Positions 41,642 through 51,565 of a stretch of DNA of 64,000 nt are shown here, piece by piece (position 1 is the stretch's first letter; the number at the start of each line of letters is the position of its first letter). Position numbers and translations under genes: made by a program. The stretch is taken from NCBI GenBank assembly GCA_913043815.1, contig CAJWNY010000004.1, positions 1 to 64,000 of the forward strand, written 5' to 3'. The DNA comes from an uncultured Gammaproteobacteria bacterium. Lineage in GTDB: Bacteria; Pseudomonadota; Gammaproteobacteria; Pseudomonadales; Azotimanducaceae. Below the pieces are notes generated by a model. The model saw only the letters and a list, made by a program, of their open reading frames with translations, made no database searches and was not told the DNA's origin.

Positions 41642-42376
41642 GTGCCACAGCAAGATTCGGCCAGTAATCAAAACGCCGACATGTCTTTGTACAGCGACGT
41701 CGAGCATAGCTATATCCGTCGTCGCGGCCGTTTTACTAAGGCCCAAGCCAGTGCGCTCGAGCGCCTAGCACAACACTACCGCATGTCTACTCAGGAAATA
41801 AATACCGACCTTCGCGAATTAGGCATCGAAATTGGTTTTGGGATGGGACATGAACTCATTGTTTGGGGCCAAGAGCAGCCGCAAAAACTACTCTTGGGCA
41901 TTGAGCTTTATCAGCCAGGCATAGGCTCTATGCTCTCTAGACTAGAAAATCTCAAAATTGGAAATGTTGCTCTTGTAGATGAACCGGCACAGAAAGTGTT
42001 AGCTGAACTAACGCCTAAGTCGGTATCGGAAATAAGAATATTTTTCCCTGATCCTTGGCCCAAAAAGCGTCACCTAAAGCGCAGACTAATTCAGCCCGAA
42101 TTTTTAGAGCAAATGCTTGTTGTACTGAAACCCATGGGTATTGCTAGACTCGCAACGGATTGGGCTGAATATGGAGAGTGGATGGCGGAACATTTCGCCA
42201 TGAACACGAACTTTAAATGCGAGCTCGACGCAATCAGAGATCCAATTCTGGCTGAGAGTGGCCTGACAACATCGCTGGATTCGCTCGGAGCAGTTCGCGG
42301 CAGAACAAAATTTGAAACGCGCGGAGAGAAGCTGGGCCACCGTATTCGTGATTTCACGTATCGTCGTGTTAGTTAA
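41642..42376 (+). CDS. trmB: tRNA (guanine46-N7)-methyltransferase TrmB
   Basis: 'IRRRGRFTKAQASALERL', 'IEIGFGMGHELIVWGQEQP', 'EIRIFFPDPWPKKRHLKRRLIQPEFLEQ'; GTG start. Confidence 0.95.
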   Translation: MPQQDSASNQNADMSLYSDVEHSYIRRRGRFTKAQASALERLAQHYRMSTQEINTDLRELGIEIGFGMGHELIVWGQEQPQKLLLGIELYQPGIGSMLSRLENLKIGNVALVDEPAQKVLAELTPKSVSEIRIFFPDPWPKKRHLKRRLIQPEFLEQMLVVLKPMGIARLATDWAEYGEWMAEHFAMNTNFKCELDAIRDPILAESGLTTSLDSLGAVRGRTKFETRGEKLGHRIRDFTYRRVS

Positions 42377-43502
42377 CAAACTCTTCCAATACAGTATCTA
42401 GATAGCGAAGTCCGAGTTCGGTCGTACTGCACCGGTCGGTCCGGACTAACCCTTGGGCGACAAGTCGATCCCATTGGGGCTTTATTTCCTGCCAATCTAA
42501 ACCAGTTTTTTCAGTAAACGTTTCCGTGCCGGTGCCATCGATTAGACGCAGGGCGTTCATCATGAATTCTAACGGCAGCTGTTCTTTGGTCACTTTTTGC
42601 ACCGAAATTTTTTCAGGCTCGTCTAGATAAAGCCGTGGCTGCGAGGCTTTTTGCGTGCGTAGAATTTGCCCCCTCTCGCTGACCTTTCCATGGGCACCAG
42701 CGCCTAAGCCTACGTAATCTCCAAATGACCAGTAATTAATATTGTGTTGGCAGTAGGCTGACTCTTTTGCATACGCTGAAATCTCATATCGGTGATAGCC
42801 TTGAGCGGTAAGCAATTCATTACCCTTGGTCTCTATTTCAGCGAGAACCCCATCTATGGGTAGCAGGGGTGGCCGTTTAGCAAACTCTGTTTTCGCTTCT
42901 ATGGTTAGCTGATACCAAGAAATGTGCGGGGGGGATAGTGCAATGGCGCTCTCTAGATCAAAAAGAGCGTCTTTTAGGCTTTGGCCGGGCAGACCCCACA
43001 TTAGGTCGATGTTGATGTTTGCGAAACCGGCCGACCTGGCTCTGGCAACGGCTGCGACTGTTTCAGCAGAATTGTGCACTCGGCCGAGTTTAGCGAGTTG
43101 ACTGTTTTGAAAAGACTGAGCGCCAATAGACAAGCGGTTGATCCCAGCACTTAGATAATGCTCAAAGTCTGTATATTCTTGAGTGCCTGGGTTCGCCTCC
43201 ATGGTGACTTCAGCGTCCGCCGCAATGGGTAAATGCTTCAGCAGCGTTGCCATGAGTTTAGGTTTAAAAAGGCTGGGCGTACCACCGCCAAAGAAAACCG
43301 TTTTAAAGCCGTCCTCCAAAAATTCCGTGTTCGCTAATGGAGAAAAAGTATCTGCCGACTGAAGCTGCCAATCCTTTAGCAACGAATCCAGATACCTTTG
43401 CTGATCAACATCACCTTTGAGTGGATGAGAATTAAAATCACAATAGGGACATTTTTTGACACACCAAGGAAAGTGAATGTACAGCCCCGGGTTACTAAGC
43501 AT
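42369..43502 (-). CDS. hemW: HemW-type radical SAM coproporphyrinogen oxidase-like protein
   Basis: 'LYIHFPWCVKKCPYCDFNSH', 'VFFGGGTPSLF', 'RLSIGAQSFQNSQLAKLGRVHN'. Confidence 0.95.
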   Translation of the reverse strand: MLSNPGLYIHFPWCVKKCPYCDFNSHPLKGDVDQQRYLDSLLKDWQLQSADTFSPLANTEFLEDGFKTVFFGGGTPSLFKPKLMATLLKHLPIAADAEVTMEANPGTQEYTDFEHYLSAGINRLSIGAQSFQNSQLAKLGRVHNSAETVAAVARARSAGFANINIDLMWGLPGQSLKDALFDLESAIALSPPHISWYQLTIEAKTEFAKRPPLLPIDGVLAEIETKGNELLTAQGYHRYEISAYAKESAYCQHNINYWSFGDYVGLGAGAHGKVSERGQILRTQKASQPRLYLDEPEKISVQKVTKEQLPLEFMMNALRLIDGTGTETFTEKTGLDWQEIKPQWDRLVAQGLVRTDRCSTTELGLRYLDTVLEEFVN

Positions 43503-44094
43503 TTAAAGTAAGACTTACCGACAACTGTTTAACAAGGTCCCGACTGGCTTGGCCGCGATGGCTAATTTGATTCTTAATCTCTGCAGGCAGCTCAGCAGCG
43601 CTGCTTTTATGACTGGCGACAAAAAACAAAGAGTCATAGCCAAATCCTCCTTCACCTTGAGGAGCGGCAAGAATTTCGCCCCACCACTGGCCGTGGGCTA
43701 TAATGGGCGTTGGGTCTTGGGGGTAGCGTAAAAATACCATACAACAAAAAAAGTAGGCGGCGCGCGAAACTTGGTCAGCTAATTGGGCAAGCAATACCTT
43801 GTTATTTTCCGTATCAGTGGCATCTATGTGAGCAAAGCGAGCCGAATGTATGCCAGGGCGGCCGTCTAACGCGGGTACAACCAAGCCGCTGTCGTCTGCA
43901 ATGGCCGGCAGGGCAGACGCTGAGCTCACTGATCTGGCCTTAATAAGGGCGTTTTCTACAAACGTGGCACCATTTTCCACGGGGCTTGGAATATCTGTGT
44001 CGGTTTGATTTTCAAGTTGTAACCCCAGGGGTCCCAGCAAGCGGCGCATCTCAACAATTTTTCCGTTATTCCGGGTGCCGAGCATTACCTTCAT
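43495..44094 (-). CDS. rdgB: XTP/dITP diphosphatase
   Basis: 'MLGTRNNGKIVEMRRLL', 'FVENALIKARSVSSASALPAIADDSGLVVPALDGRPGIHSARFA', 'GEGGFGYDSLFFV'. Confidence 0.96.
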   Translation of the reverse strand: MKVMLGTRNNGKIVEMRRLLGPLGLQLENQTDTDIPSPVENGATFVENALIKARSVSSASALPAIADDSGLVVPALDGRPGIHSARFAHIDATDTENNKVLLAQLADQVSRAAYFFCCMVFLRYPQDPTPIIAHGQWWGEILAAPQGEGGFGYDSLFFVASHKSSAAELPAEIKNQISHRGQASRDLVKQLSVSLTLNA

Positions 44095-44531
44095 TATTCA
44101 GCCCAATAAAGTTTTTGATTGAACTTCAGTAATGTTGATTTGCCGTCTGGTGCGGTGGCTTCAATTTTAATTCGATGTACTTCTTGGTCAGCAAAGCGTA
44201 GCTCTGCAAGGTAATAAATGGCGTCGCCTTCAGTAACTTGCTCAAAATCCAAATCTTGCAATTGGCCCAACAAATTTTGACTCTCGCCGGTAATTTTAGC
44301 TTGCACTGGTTTTTTTTCGCCATTGAGGATGGACACGTTGACCAACGCGCGGTCTTTGCCACGAGAAATTTTGTATTGCGCTGCGATATTCGATTTTAGC
44401 ATGGTTGTAGGAATTACAATGTAGTGAAGTTCGTACTGACCAAAGCGCTGCATTTTTTCTGCTATGCTGATCGGGCTAAAAATTATCGCTGCTACTGAAA
44501 ACAAAAACGTTAATGTTATTTTTATAGTCAT
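44094..44531 (-). CDS. DUF4426 family secreted protein
   Basis: Signal peptide, 'GQYELHYIVIPTTMLKSNIAAQYKISRGKDRALVNVSIL'; conserved place between rdgB and metW. Confidence 0.8.
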   Translation of the reverse strand: MTIKITLTFLFSVAAIIFSPISIAEKMQRFGQYELHYIVIPTTMLKSNIAAQYKISRGKDRALVNVSILNGEKKPVQAKITGESQNLLGQLQDLDFEQVTEGDAIYYLAELRFADQEVHRIKIEATAPDGKSTLLKFNQKLYWAE

Positions 44532-45124
44532 GAAGACTTTCCTAGTCGATAAAATGCGTAGGTGCCAAAAAAGTTGGGCGCCCAGTTAATAAATTTTTTC
44601 TCCTGATGGTTCGCGTTGACCACCCGACGCTGAATTATATTTATAGATTCAGCAGCACAAAGTTGCTCGAAGTCAGTGAATGTGCAGAGGTGAATGTTGG
44701 GAGTGTCGAACCAGTTATGTGGCAGTTGCTTCGAGACCGGCATCACACCGCTTAGAGCTAATTGGGCGCGGCATCTCCAATGAGCAAAATTAGGGAAAGT
44801 GACAATGCATTCCTCGCCAATGCGCAGCATGTCTCTAACTAGTTCTCTTGGCGCTTTGACCGCTTGCAGTGCGTCGGTCATTACGACCATATCAAAGCTA
44901 GCGTCGACAAAGTTGCTGAGGCCTTGGTCTAAGTCTTGTTCAATAACATTCACACCTTTGCGCACGCAAGTGCGTATGTTTTCCTCGTCTCTATCCAAGC
45001 CGTAACCGTTTACACGCTTGTCGCGTTGCAGGTGATCAAGTAATTCACCTTCGCCACAACCTAAGTCTAATACGCGAGCGCCTGGGTTAATTAACGTAGC
45101 AATGAGTTTCAGGTCACCTCTCAT
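44528..45124 (-). CDS. metW: Methionine biosynthesis protein MetW
   Basis: '[23 protein letters not shown]', '[53 protein letters not shown]'; overlaps metX. Confidence 0.94.
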   Translation of the reverse strand: MRGDLKLIATLINPGARVLDLGCGEGELLDHLQRDKRVNGYGLDRDEENIRTCVRKGVNVIEQDLDQGLSNFVDASFDMVVMTDALQAVKAPRELVRDMLRIGEECIVTFPNFAHWRCRAQLALSGVMPVSKQLPHNWFDTPNIHLCTFTDFEQLCAAESINIIQRRVVNANHQEKKFINWAPNFFGTYAFYRLGKSS

Positions 45125-46305
45125 GCCCCCCCCTCGTTTTTTATACCCAATTGCTTTGGAGAGCTTTCAAATTCTTCGAGGGAGCGTTGCAGAAACGCAC
45201 GGAGGACTTTTGTATATCTATCAAGGGGCAGTAAGAACGAGTCGTGCCCGTGCTCAGATTCGATGATGGCGCTGGCAACATTTTTTCTAGCCCTAATTAG
45301 CGCATCGACTATCTCTTGAGATCTTTCAGGCGAAAATCGCCAGTCTGTAGAAAAAGAAAGCACCAAAAACTTGGCTTTGGTTTTCCTCAGTGCTCTAGTG
45401 AGATCGCCATCAAATTCTCGAGCCGGATCGAAATAGTCTAGGGCTCGGGTCATCAAAAGATAGGTGTTGGCATCAAAATACTGCGTGAATGCTCTTCCTT
45501 GATAATGAAGGTAGCTCTCTACTTGGAACTCAACATTAGCGCCTTGTTCAAAGTCGCCAGATTTAATGTCGCGGTCAAACTTGGTTTTCATCCCGTCTTC
45601 TGAAAGATAAGTAACGTGACCAACCATTCTCGCAAGCATTAGTCCGTTCTCAGGATTCTTATTAAATTGTCGGTAATTTCCTGCGCAGTAATCTTCATCT
45701 GTTGTGATGGCTTGTCTGGCGATTTCGTTAAACGCGATATTTTGCGCGGACAACTTGGCTGCCGAGGCTATCAGGACAGCTGAATAAAGCCTTGCTGGGA
45801 AGTCGATACTCCACTGCATTGCCTGCATGCCGCCAAGGCTACCGCCAATTACCGCGGCAAATTTTTGGATTCCGAGGTGGTCGGCTAGGTGTGATTGACT
45901 AGCCACCCAATCTTTAACCACAACATTGGGAAAGCTTGGGCCGAATATTTCGCCTGTCATTGGGTCAATGGAATTTGGCCCTGTGCTGCCATGACAGCCA
46001 CCTAAGTTGTTCAGACTTAGGACGAAAAACTGGTCTGTATCAATGCACTTTCCTGGTCCAATACATGCATCCCACCATCCTGGTTTCGCGTCATCTGCCG
46101 CATGAAAACCCGCCGCATGATGGTGGCCTGATAATGCGTGACAGATAAGTATTGCGTTAGATTTTTCAGCATTTAGGGTGCCGTAAGTTTCGAACACCAA
46201 TTCGTATCCATGCAACACGTCGCCGTTTTGCAATAAAAATGGCTGGGAGTGGTGATAGAGTTGGGGGTCAATTAGGCCCACCGAATTTTCTCTAGAGCGA
46301 CTCAT
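45121..46305 (-). CDS. metX: Homoserine O-acyltransferase MetX
   Basis: '[31 protein letters not shown]', '[19 protein letters not shown]', '[15 protein letters not shown]'. Confidence 0.95.
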   Translation of the reverse strand: MSRSRENSVGLIDPQLYHHSQPFLLQNGDVLHGYELVFETYGTLNAEKSNAILICHALSGHHHAAGFHAADDAKPGWWDACIGPGKCIDTDQFFVLSLNNLGGCHGSTGPNSIDPMTGEIFGPSFPNVVVKDWVASQSHLADHLGIQKFAAVIGGSLGGMQAMQWSIDFPARLYSAVLIASAAKLSAQNIAFNEIARQAITTDEDYCAGNYRQFNKNPENGLMLARMVGHVTYLSEDGMKTKFDRDIKSGDFEQGANVEFQVESYLHYQGRAFTQYFDANTYLLMTRALDYFDPAREFDGDLTRALRKTKAKFLVLSFSTDWRFSPERSQEIVDALIRARKNVASAIIESEHGHDSFLLPLDRYTKVLRAFLQRSLEEFESSPKQLGIKNEGGA

Positions 46306-46841
46306 TAGATGAAGGCGTACGCGTTAGGTAGCGATCTTTGCGCGATAGACAGCATCAAAATAACCACCATAGGTGAAAAATCTAAGGGTCCCATTGAAGG
46401 CAATACGCTTCTGATTGGACTTATTAGTGGGTCTACTAATTGATCTAATAGCGCCAAACCGGGGTGGCTATTGCCTTGGGAGACAAAGCTCGCAATAACA
46501 ATGATCAGCATTGACCACCAATAAAAATCTACCAAAACAGAGAGTGTTCGGACGATTCCGAAAATAGCGTATTGGCCTATTGATAGGCCTCCCATGCTAA
46601 TAAGAGCTACGAAAACAATGCCCATAATCAAGGCCATTAGTAACGTCGCTAAGTCAAATTTACCTGTAGCAGGTAAAAGTTTTCGCAGTGGCGCGGCGAG
46701 TGGATCACTGCCTTTAATCAGGGCTTGGCTGATGGGATTATAGAAGTCGGCACTGCTGGCCTGCAGTAAAAACCTTACAAGAAAAAGCAATGTGGCTAGC
46801 CGCATAATCAAGTCGATGATTAGGATGAGTGTCTGGGTCAT
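46305..46841 (-). CDS. YggT family membrane protein
   Basis: '[35 protein letters not shown]', second repeat '[29 protein letters not shown]'; next to proC. Confidence 0.92.
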   Translation of the reverse strand: MTQTLILIIDLIMRLATLLFLVRFLLQASSADFYNPISQALIKGSDPLAAPLRKLLPATGKFDLATLLMALIMGIVFVALISMGGLSIGQYAIFGIVRTLSVLVDFYWWSMLIIVIASFVSQGNSHPGLALLDQLVDPLISPIRSVLPSMGPLDFSPMVVILMLSIAQRSLPNAYAFI

Positions 46842-47650
46842 GATTTAGCTCCAAATTCTACGGCCAATTCCTTGGCTCTCTTTTCCGCTGCGCTCAAAGC
46901 GTCGATAACAGTAGCGGGGAAATCTTGTGCCAGCATTAAATTTAACGCTGCCTCAGTGGTGCCGCCAGGGGAGGTCACGTTTTTACGTAAAGTGCCCGGA
47001 TCTACATTGCTCTTTTGCGCCATAAGGGCTGCTCCGAATGCAGTTTGTTCGGTAAGCTTTTTGCTCAATTCTGCATCCAAGCCGAGTTTTTGCCCAGCGG
47101 CGATCATATTTTCCATTAGCAAAAAGAAGTAGGCCGGCCCGCTACCCGACACAGCGGTAACGGCATCTAAATGCGCTTCTTTACTAACCCAAGCCACTTC
47201 CCCGACTGCTTCGAGAATGTGGGTGGCTAACGCTTTTTGTTGATCAGTTACCCGACTGTTGGCAAACAAACCAGTCATTCCTGCCCCCAATAATGCGGGA
47301 GTATTTGGCATACAACGTACGATCGGCTGATTTGCAGGCAGCCAAGTTTCAAGGCTTCGCAGATCAATACCGGCGACGATAGAAATGATCAGTTGATTAG
47401 GTGTCAGTCCAGACAAAGCCTCTAGCACTTGGCCTATTACCTGAGGTTTGACGGCCAACACTATTACATCAACGGCCTTGATGGCTTGATCATTATTAGC
47501 AGCCGTTACAACACCCAATACAGAGAGCTTCTCTAGTTGCTTTGCGATCGGGTCAGCGGCCGCTATCTCGCTTGGGGAGGTACCACTTTCGATCAGGCCG
47601 TTGACTAAACTGCCGGCCATATTGCCTGCCCCGATAAAGGCGATACTCAC
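46838..47650 (-). CDS. proC: Pyrroline-5-carboxylate reductase
   Basis: 'IAFIGAGNMAGSLVNGLI', 'IVRCMPNTPALLGAGMTGLFAN', 'VSGSGPAYFFLLMENMIAAGQKLGL'. Confidence 0.96.
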   Translation of the reverse strand: MSIAFIGAGNMAGSLVNGLIESGTSPSEIAAADPIAKQLEKLSVLGVVTAANNDQAIKAVDVIVLAVKPQVIGQVLEALSGLTPNQLIISIVAGIDLRSLETWLPANQPIVRCMPNTPALLGAGMTGLFANSRVTDQQKALATHILEAVGEVAWVSKEAHLDAVTAVSGSGPAYFFLLMENMIAAGQKLGLDAELSKKLTEQTAFGAALMAQKSNVDPGTLRKNVTSPGGTTEAALNLMLAQDFPATVIDALSAAEKRAKELAVEFGAKS

Positions 47651-47689
47651 TGTTCATCTCCTACCGCTAAAAATTACAAATTACGTAGT

Positions 47690-48376
47690 TTACTCTCTTG
47701 GGCCAAATAAAGCCGTGCCTACTCTAATCATTGTCGCACCTGCTGCAATAGCGTGCTCCAAATCTCCGGTCATCCCCATAGATAGGGTATCCCAAGCCCC
47801 CGCAAATTCAGGGTTTAGGGCATCCTTTAAGTCAGCATATAATTGTGCCACGGTTTCGTAGCCTACCCTAGGGTCAGTGTCTTGACTCAGTATGGCCATC
47901 AAACCGCGTAATTTTAGACTTGGCAAATTGCTCATCTGCTTAATCAAGTCGGCGCATTCCTCAGGGCCTACGCCGCCCTTGTTGGGATCATTATCGATAT
48001 TCACCTGAAGCAAAATATTTAAGGCTTTGCCTTTTGGACATTGGCTACTTAGGCGTTGAGCAATTTTTAGACGGTCTACTGTGTGCACCCATTGAAATGA
48101 CTCAGCGATAACCTTTGTTTTGTTTGACTGAATATTACCTATGAAATGCCAAGTCAGAGGCTTTTTGTCGAGGTATTGAATTTTTTCTGTGGCTTCTTGG
48201 AGATAATTTTCACCAAAGTTAGTTAGGCCTAGCCCATGAGCCTCTGCGACACTTTCCCTAGTTTGGTATTTGGACACGCCAATGAGTTGCACCTCATGCA
48301 GCGCTCGGTTGCTGCTTGCGCAAGCTGTTAGTATGCGTTCGTTTAGCCGTTCTAAGCGGTTGTTTAAAGTCGTCAT
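47690..48376 (-). CDS. yggS: YggS/PLPBP family PLP-homeostasis protein
   Basis: 'FGENYLQEATEKIQYL', 'LTWHFIGNIQSNKTKVIAESFQWVHTVDRLKIA', 'LSMGMTGDLEHAIAAGATMIRVGTALFG'; likely ATG at 48376. Confidence 0.93.
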   Translation of the reverse strand: MTTLNNRLERLNERILTACASSNRALHEVQLIGVSKYQTRESVAEAHGLGLTNFGENYLQEATEKIQYLDKKPLTWHFIGNIQSNKTKVIAESFQWVHTVDRLKIAQRLSSQCPKGKALNILLQVNIDNDPNKGGVGPEECADLIKQMSNLPSLKLRGLMAILSQDTDPRVGYETVAQLYADLKDALNPEFAGAWDTLSMGMTGDLEHAIAAGATMIRVGTALFGPRE

Positions 48377-48480
48377 AGATGATTCATAAAATGTTAAACA
48401 TAAAAGCTTCTTATCAATTAATTTCGGGAGATTCGCATTTAGCCGCATACTTACGCTTTTTTTGAGCAATTTGCTGAAAT

Positions 48481-48888
48481 CTAGTCTAGCTCATTGAACC
48501 AGCTTTCTAAGATAAGACAGGCTGATTTTTCATGAATATCGCCGCCCCGAATACTGTCTCGCGTCATCTCGTTAGCGCTCCATGAGCTCAAGCGCTCGTC
48601 CATCATTTGCACCTTAATCCCAGATAGCCTTTCTATTTCTTGGGCGAAATTTCTCGTCTTAATCGACATGTCTGATTCAGTGCCATCCATGTTTAAGGGA
48701 AGGCCTACCACTATAGCAGCGGGTTTGTATTCTTGAATAATGGACGCTATCTCAAGCCAGTTGGGTTTTCCATTGCGGGCCTTTAGCGTGGCTAAGCCAC
48801 CAGCAGTTCTGGTGACGGTCTGGCCCACCGCCAAACCAATGAATTTCAGTCCAAAATCAAAGCCGAAAACGTAGCCTTTTATCTCCAT
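48481..48888 (-). CDS. ruvX: Putative pre-16S rRNA nuclease RuvX (YqgF)
   Basis: 'GFDFGLKFIGLAVGQTVTRTAGGLATL', 'VVGLPLNMDGTESDMS', 'VQMMDERLSSWSANEM'. Confidence 0.94.
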   Translation of the reverse strand: MEIKGYVFGFDFGLKFIGLAVGQTVTRTAGGLATLKARNGKPNWLEIASIIQEYKPAAIVVGLPLNMDGTESDMSIKTRNFAQEIERLSGIKVQMMDERLSSWSANEMTRDSIRGGDIHEKSACLILESWFNELD

Positions 48889-48890
48889 AT

Positions 48891-49439
48891 TTAGCCATGG
48901 CCAGGTTGTGTGGCGATCAGATTGAAATCTATTCCCAATAATTGTGCTGCGGCTTGGAGCTTTTCTTCAGCCGGGGTGTCAAAAAGTATTTCTGGTGTAG
49001 CCTCAACTGTAAGCCAGCTATTGCGACTAATTTCGCTTTCAAGCTGGCCCTCTCCCCACCCTGCATAACCAAGGGCAATCAGGAAATTTTCGGGTCCTTC
49101 CCCGGTCGCTATAGCAGTCAACGTCTCCATCGCTGTTGATAAACGGACGTTTTCCGCAACGTCAACCGATGTACCAAATTCTTGTCCGCCGCGGTAAAGA
49201 ACAAATCCTCGGTCTTGCGCAACAGGGCCACCATCTAGTACCAATTGCTCAACCCAGCGGCGTTCAGGTTGCATATTCAGCTTTGCTAGCAGTTCCAAAA
49301 TAGAAACGTCGGTAGGTCTGTTCACTACGATACCCATAGCGCCCTCGTCGTTGTGCTCGCAGATATAGGTCAGTGTATTGCCAAAGTAGTCACCGGAAAG
49401 CTCAGGCATGGCCATTAAGAAGTGATTTTTAAAATTCAT
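48891..49439 (-). CDS. YqgE/AlgH family protein (DUF179)
   Basis: 'HFLMAMPELSGDYFGNTLTYICEHNDEGAMGIVVNRPTDVSI', 'LDGGPVAQDRGFVLY', 'ALGYAGWGEGQLESEI'. Confidence 0.95.
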   Translation of the reverse strand: MNFKNHFLMAMPELSGDYFGNTLTYICEHNDEGAMGIVVNRPTDVSILELLAKLNMQPERRWVEQLVLDGGPVAQDRGFVLYRGGQEFGTSVDVAENVRLSTAMETLTAIATGEGPENFLIALGYAGWGEGQLESEISRNSWLTVEATPEILFDTPAEEKLQAAAQLLGIDFNLIATQPGHG

Positions 49440-49508
49440 AGTGAACCTGATTTCTTGGCTATTATTTGGATGCCACTAGGGCAAAGTAGTTGACGGCGAG
49501 CACTTGCG

Positions 49509-50342
49509 TTAAAAATCAATGCCAGTTCCTCGTTTTGAAAACTGCCAAGTACGTGTGAAATCTAGGCGGTCATAGCTTTTACGCATTTCTACGGTAAATG
49601 GTTGGAACGGTGCTGCTTGGCGTACTGTAGCTAAAGCAGCGTCATCAAGCTTCGGCTGACCTGATGATCGCAGAATTTTTACGCTCGCCAGACTGCCGTC
49701 GCGGAGAATACTCACTAACATTGTCAATTCACCTTCTAATAACCCTGATGGGTAATTATTGCGGCCGATGCGTTCGCACTTACGCCGCCAGGTGTTGAGA
49801 TAAGTGGTCTCAGGGGCTGTGAATTTACTGAAATTATTGAGTTCTCGCGTGCGATTAAGACCTTGGGCTGTTGGGCGCTGGGAGTCTATGCTCGCTTGGA
49901 AATTAGCAAAGGCTTCTACGGCCTCTCTGGCATTGAGTGTTCGTTCGCTTTGTTGGGTGGCGCTTTCACTCAGTTCTTTAAAACGCTGAGTGGTTTCTGC
50001 GAGGTTTTTGCCAGTGGTTGCAGGCGATACGTTTTCTTTACGCAAACTCCTCTCTGTCTCTGTAGAGCGATCTAAACTGTCCTTGAGTGGTTTGGTACGT
50101 GCAGAGTGTAGTGTTGATGAATCTCCAGACAAGCCCAGTTCGAGCCTGATATAAGAGGGCTCTGCTTTAGGTTTGAGCTGCGAAAAACCGATACCTAAAA
50201 GTAAAATACCATGGACAAGTAGGGCCAGGAAAACACTGAAGCCCATCCGACCCTCGCCATTGGTTTGTCGCAGTACCGTTGGCGAGAAGTCTTTTGCAGT
50301 TATCAGCGCAATTTCGCAGTTGGGCGCGCCGGCTTTAGTCAA
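49509..50342 (-). CDS. Energy transducer TonB-family protein
   Basis: N-terminal TM; C-terminal 'GRNNYPSGLLEGELTMLVSILRDGSLASVKILRSSGQPKLDDAALATVRQAAPFQPF'. Confidence 0.88.
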   Translation of the reverse strand: MTKAGAPNCEIALITAKDFSPTVLRQTNGEGRMGFSVFLALLVHGILLLGIGFSQLKPKAEPSYIRLELGLSGDSSTLHSARTKPLKDSLDRSTETERSLRKENVSPATTGKNLAETTQRFKELSESATQQSERTLNAREAVEAFANFQASIDSQRPTAQGLNRTRELNNFSKFTAPETTYLNTWRRKCERIGRNNYPSGLLEGELTMLVSILRDGSLASVKILRSSGQPKLDDAALATVRQAAPFQPFTVEMRKSYDRLDFTRTWQFSKRGTGIDF

Positions 50343-51309
50343 GTTGTTTAACTATTGCGTCGATGAGATCGCCGGCAATATCAAGGTCAAATTGAGCGTC
50401 AAGCTCTCTGATGCAGGTGGGGCAGGTAACGTTTATTTCTGTCAAGTAGTCGCCTATGATATCTATCCCAACAAACATCAGTCCCCGCCGTTTTAATTCC
50501 GGCCCTACTTGTTCTGCAATCCACTGGTCTCTGGCGGTGAGGGGCCTAGCTTCACCGCGACCTCCAGCTGCGAGGTTGCCTCTGGACTCGCCAGCAGAAG
50601 GGATTCTTGCTAACGCATAAGGCACCGGTTCGCCATTAATTAACAGGATGCGTTTGTCTCCGTCAATTATTTCAGGCAGGTACACTTGCCCCATAATTTG
50701 CTGAGCCCCGTTGTCGGTGAGTGTTTCGATAACTACGGTCAAATTGGGATCATTTTCCATAACCCGAAAAATTGATGCGCCACCCATGCCATCCAATTTT
50801 TTGAATACAACATTTTTGTGTTTTTTGTGAAAGGCCTTAAGCACGTCCATTCTTCGACTTACCACTAAAGCTGGGCAGCACTGGGGGAAAATAGTGGCAA
50901 AAAGTTTTTCGTTGCAGTCCCTGAGTGATTGAGGCTTGTTAACCACAAATGCACCATCCGCTTCTGCCCGTTCCAGCAAATAAGTGGTATAGATATATTC
51001 CATGTCAAAGGGTGGGTCCTTGCGCATCATAATGATGTCCATTTCAGCCAACGGCCGCAAGGTTTCTTCGCCCAAGGCATACCAGTCATTGCCGGCAATT
51101 GTTGGATCTAAGGTTTGCGCAAAATCTTCACGCAGTTTTAAACTGGATGTTAAGCCGCACACTGTGCCTTCATGGATGATTAGATCTTCCTGTCGAAGGT
51201 AGTAGATGTCTAAGCCGCGATGCTGAGCTGAGCGAATCATGGCAAGGGTGGAATCTTTCTTGAGCGATATAGAATCTATTGGATCCATTAGAAAGGCTAT
51301 TTTTTTCAT
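50335..51309 (-). CDS. gshB: Glutathione synthetase
   Basis: 'MKKIAFLMDPIDSISLKKDSTLAMIRSAQHRG', 'MMRKDPPFDMEYIYTTYLLE', 'LAAGGRGEARPLTARD', 'GLMFVGIDIIGDYLTEINVTCPTCIRELD'; ATG at 51309. Confidence 0.97.
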   Translation of the reverse strand: MKKIAFLMDPIDSISLKKDSTLAMIRSAQHRGLDIYYLRQEDLIIHEGTVCGLTSSLKLREDFAQTLDPTIAGNDWYALGEETLRPLAEMDIIMMRKDPPFDMEYIYTTYLLERAEADGAFVVNKPQSLRDCNEKLFATIFPQCCPALVVSRRMDVLKAFHKKHKNVVFKKLDGMGGASIFRVMENDPNLTVVIETLTDNGAQQIMGQVYLPEIIDGDKRILLINGEPVPYALARIPSAGESRGNLAAGGRGEARPLTARDQWIAEQVGPELKRRGLMFVGIDIIGDYLTEINVTCPTCIRELDAQFDLDIAGDLIDAIVKQLD

Positions 51310-51565
51310 AATCTGGGGCCGTAACAAATAAATTGAGTGCCTAATCTGATGTTTGAAGGGCGATGCAGGCATGCTGTCATCAGTACTTTACTCACCCTGA
51401 TCGCGGTGTCTATCTCTCGAGCGCTTTTTGCTCACACCTCGCTAAAGTATTTGGTCGAAATTTAGGTAATATGTCGCAAGCCGGTGAGCCTTAGGCAAAT
51501 CAATGATATTTGTCCATAAGCTGCTAGAAGCGAAGTGCGTCATATAGCCTAATGAGTACAATTTT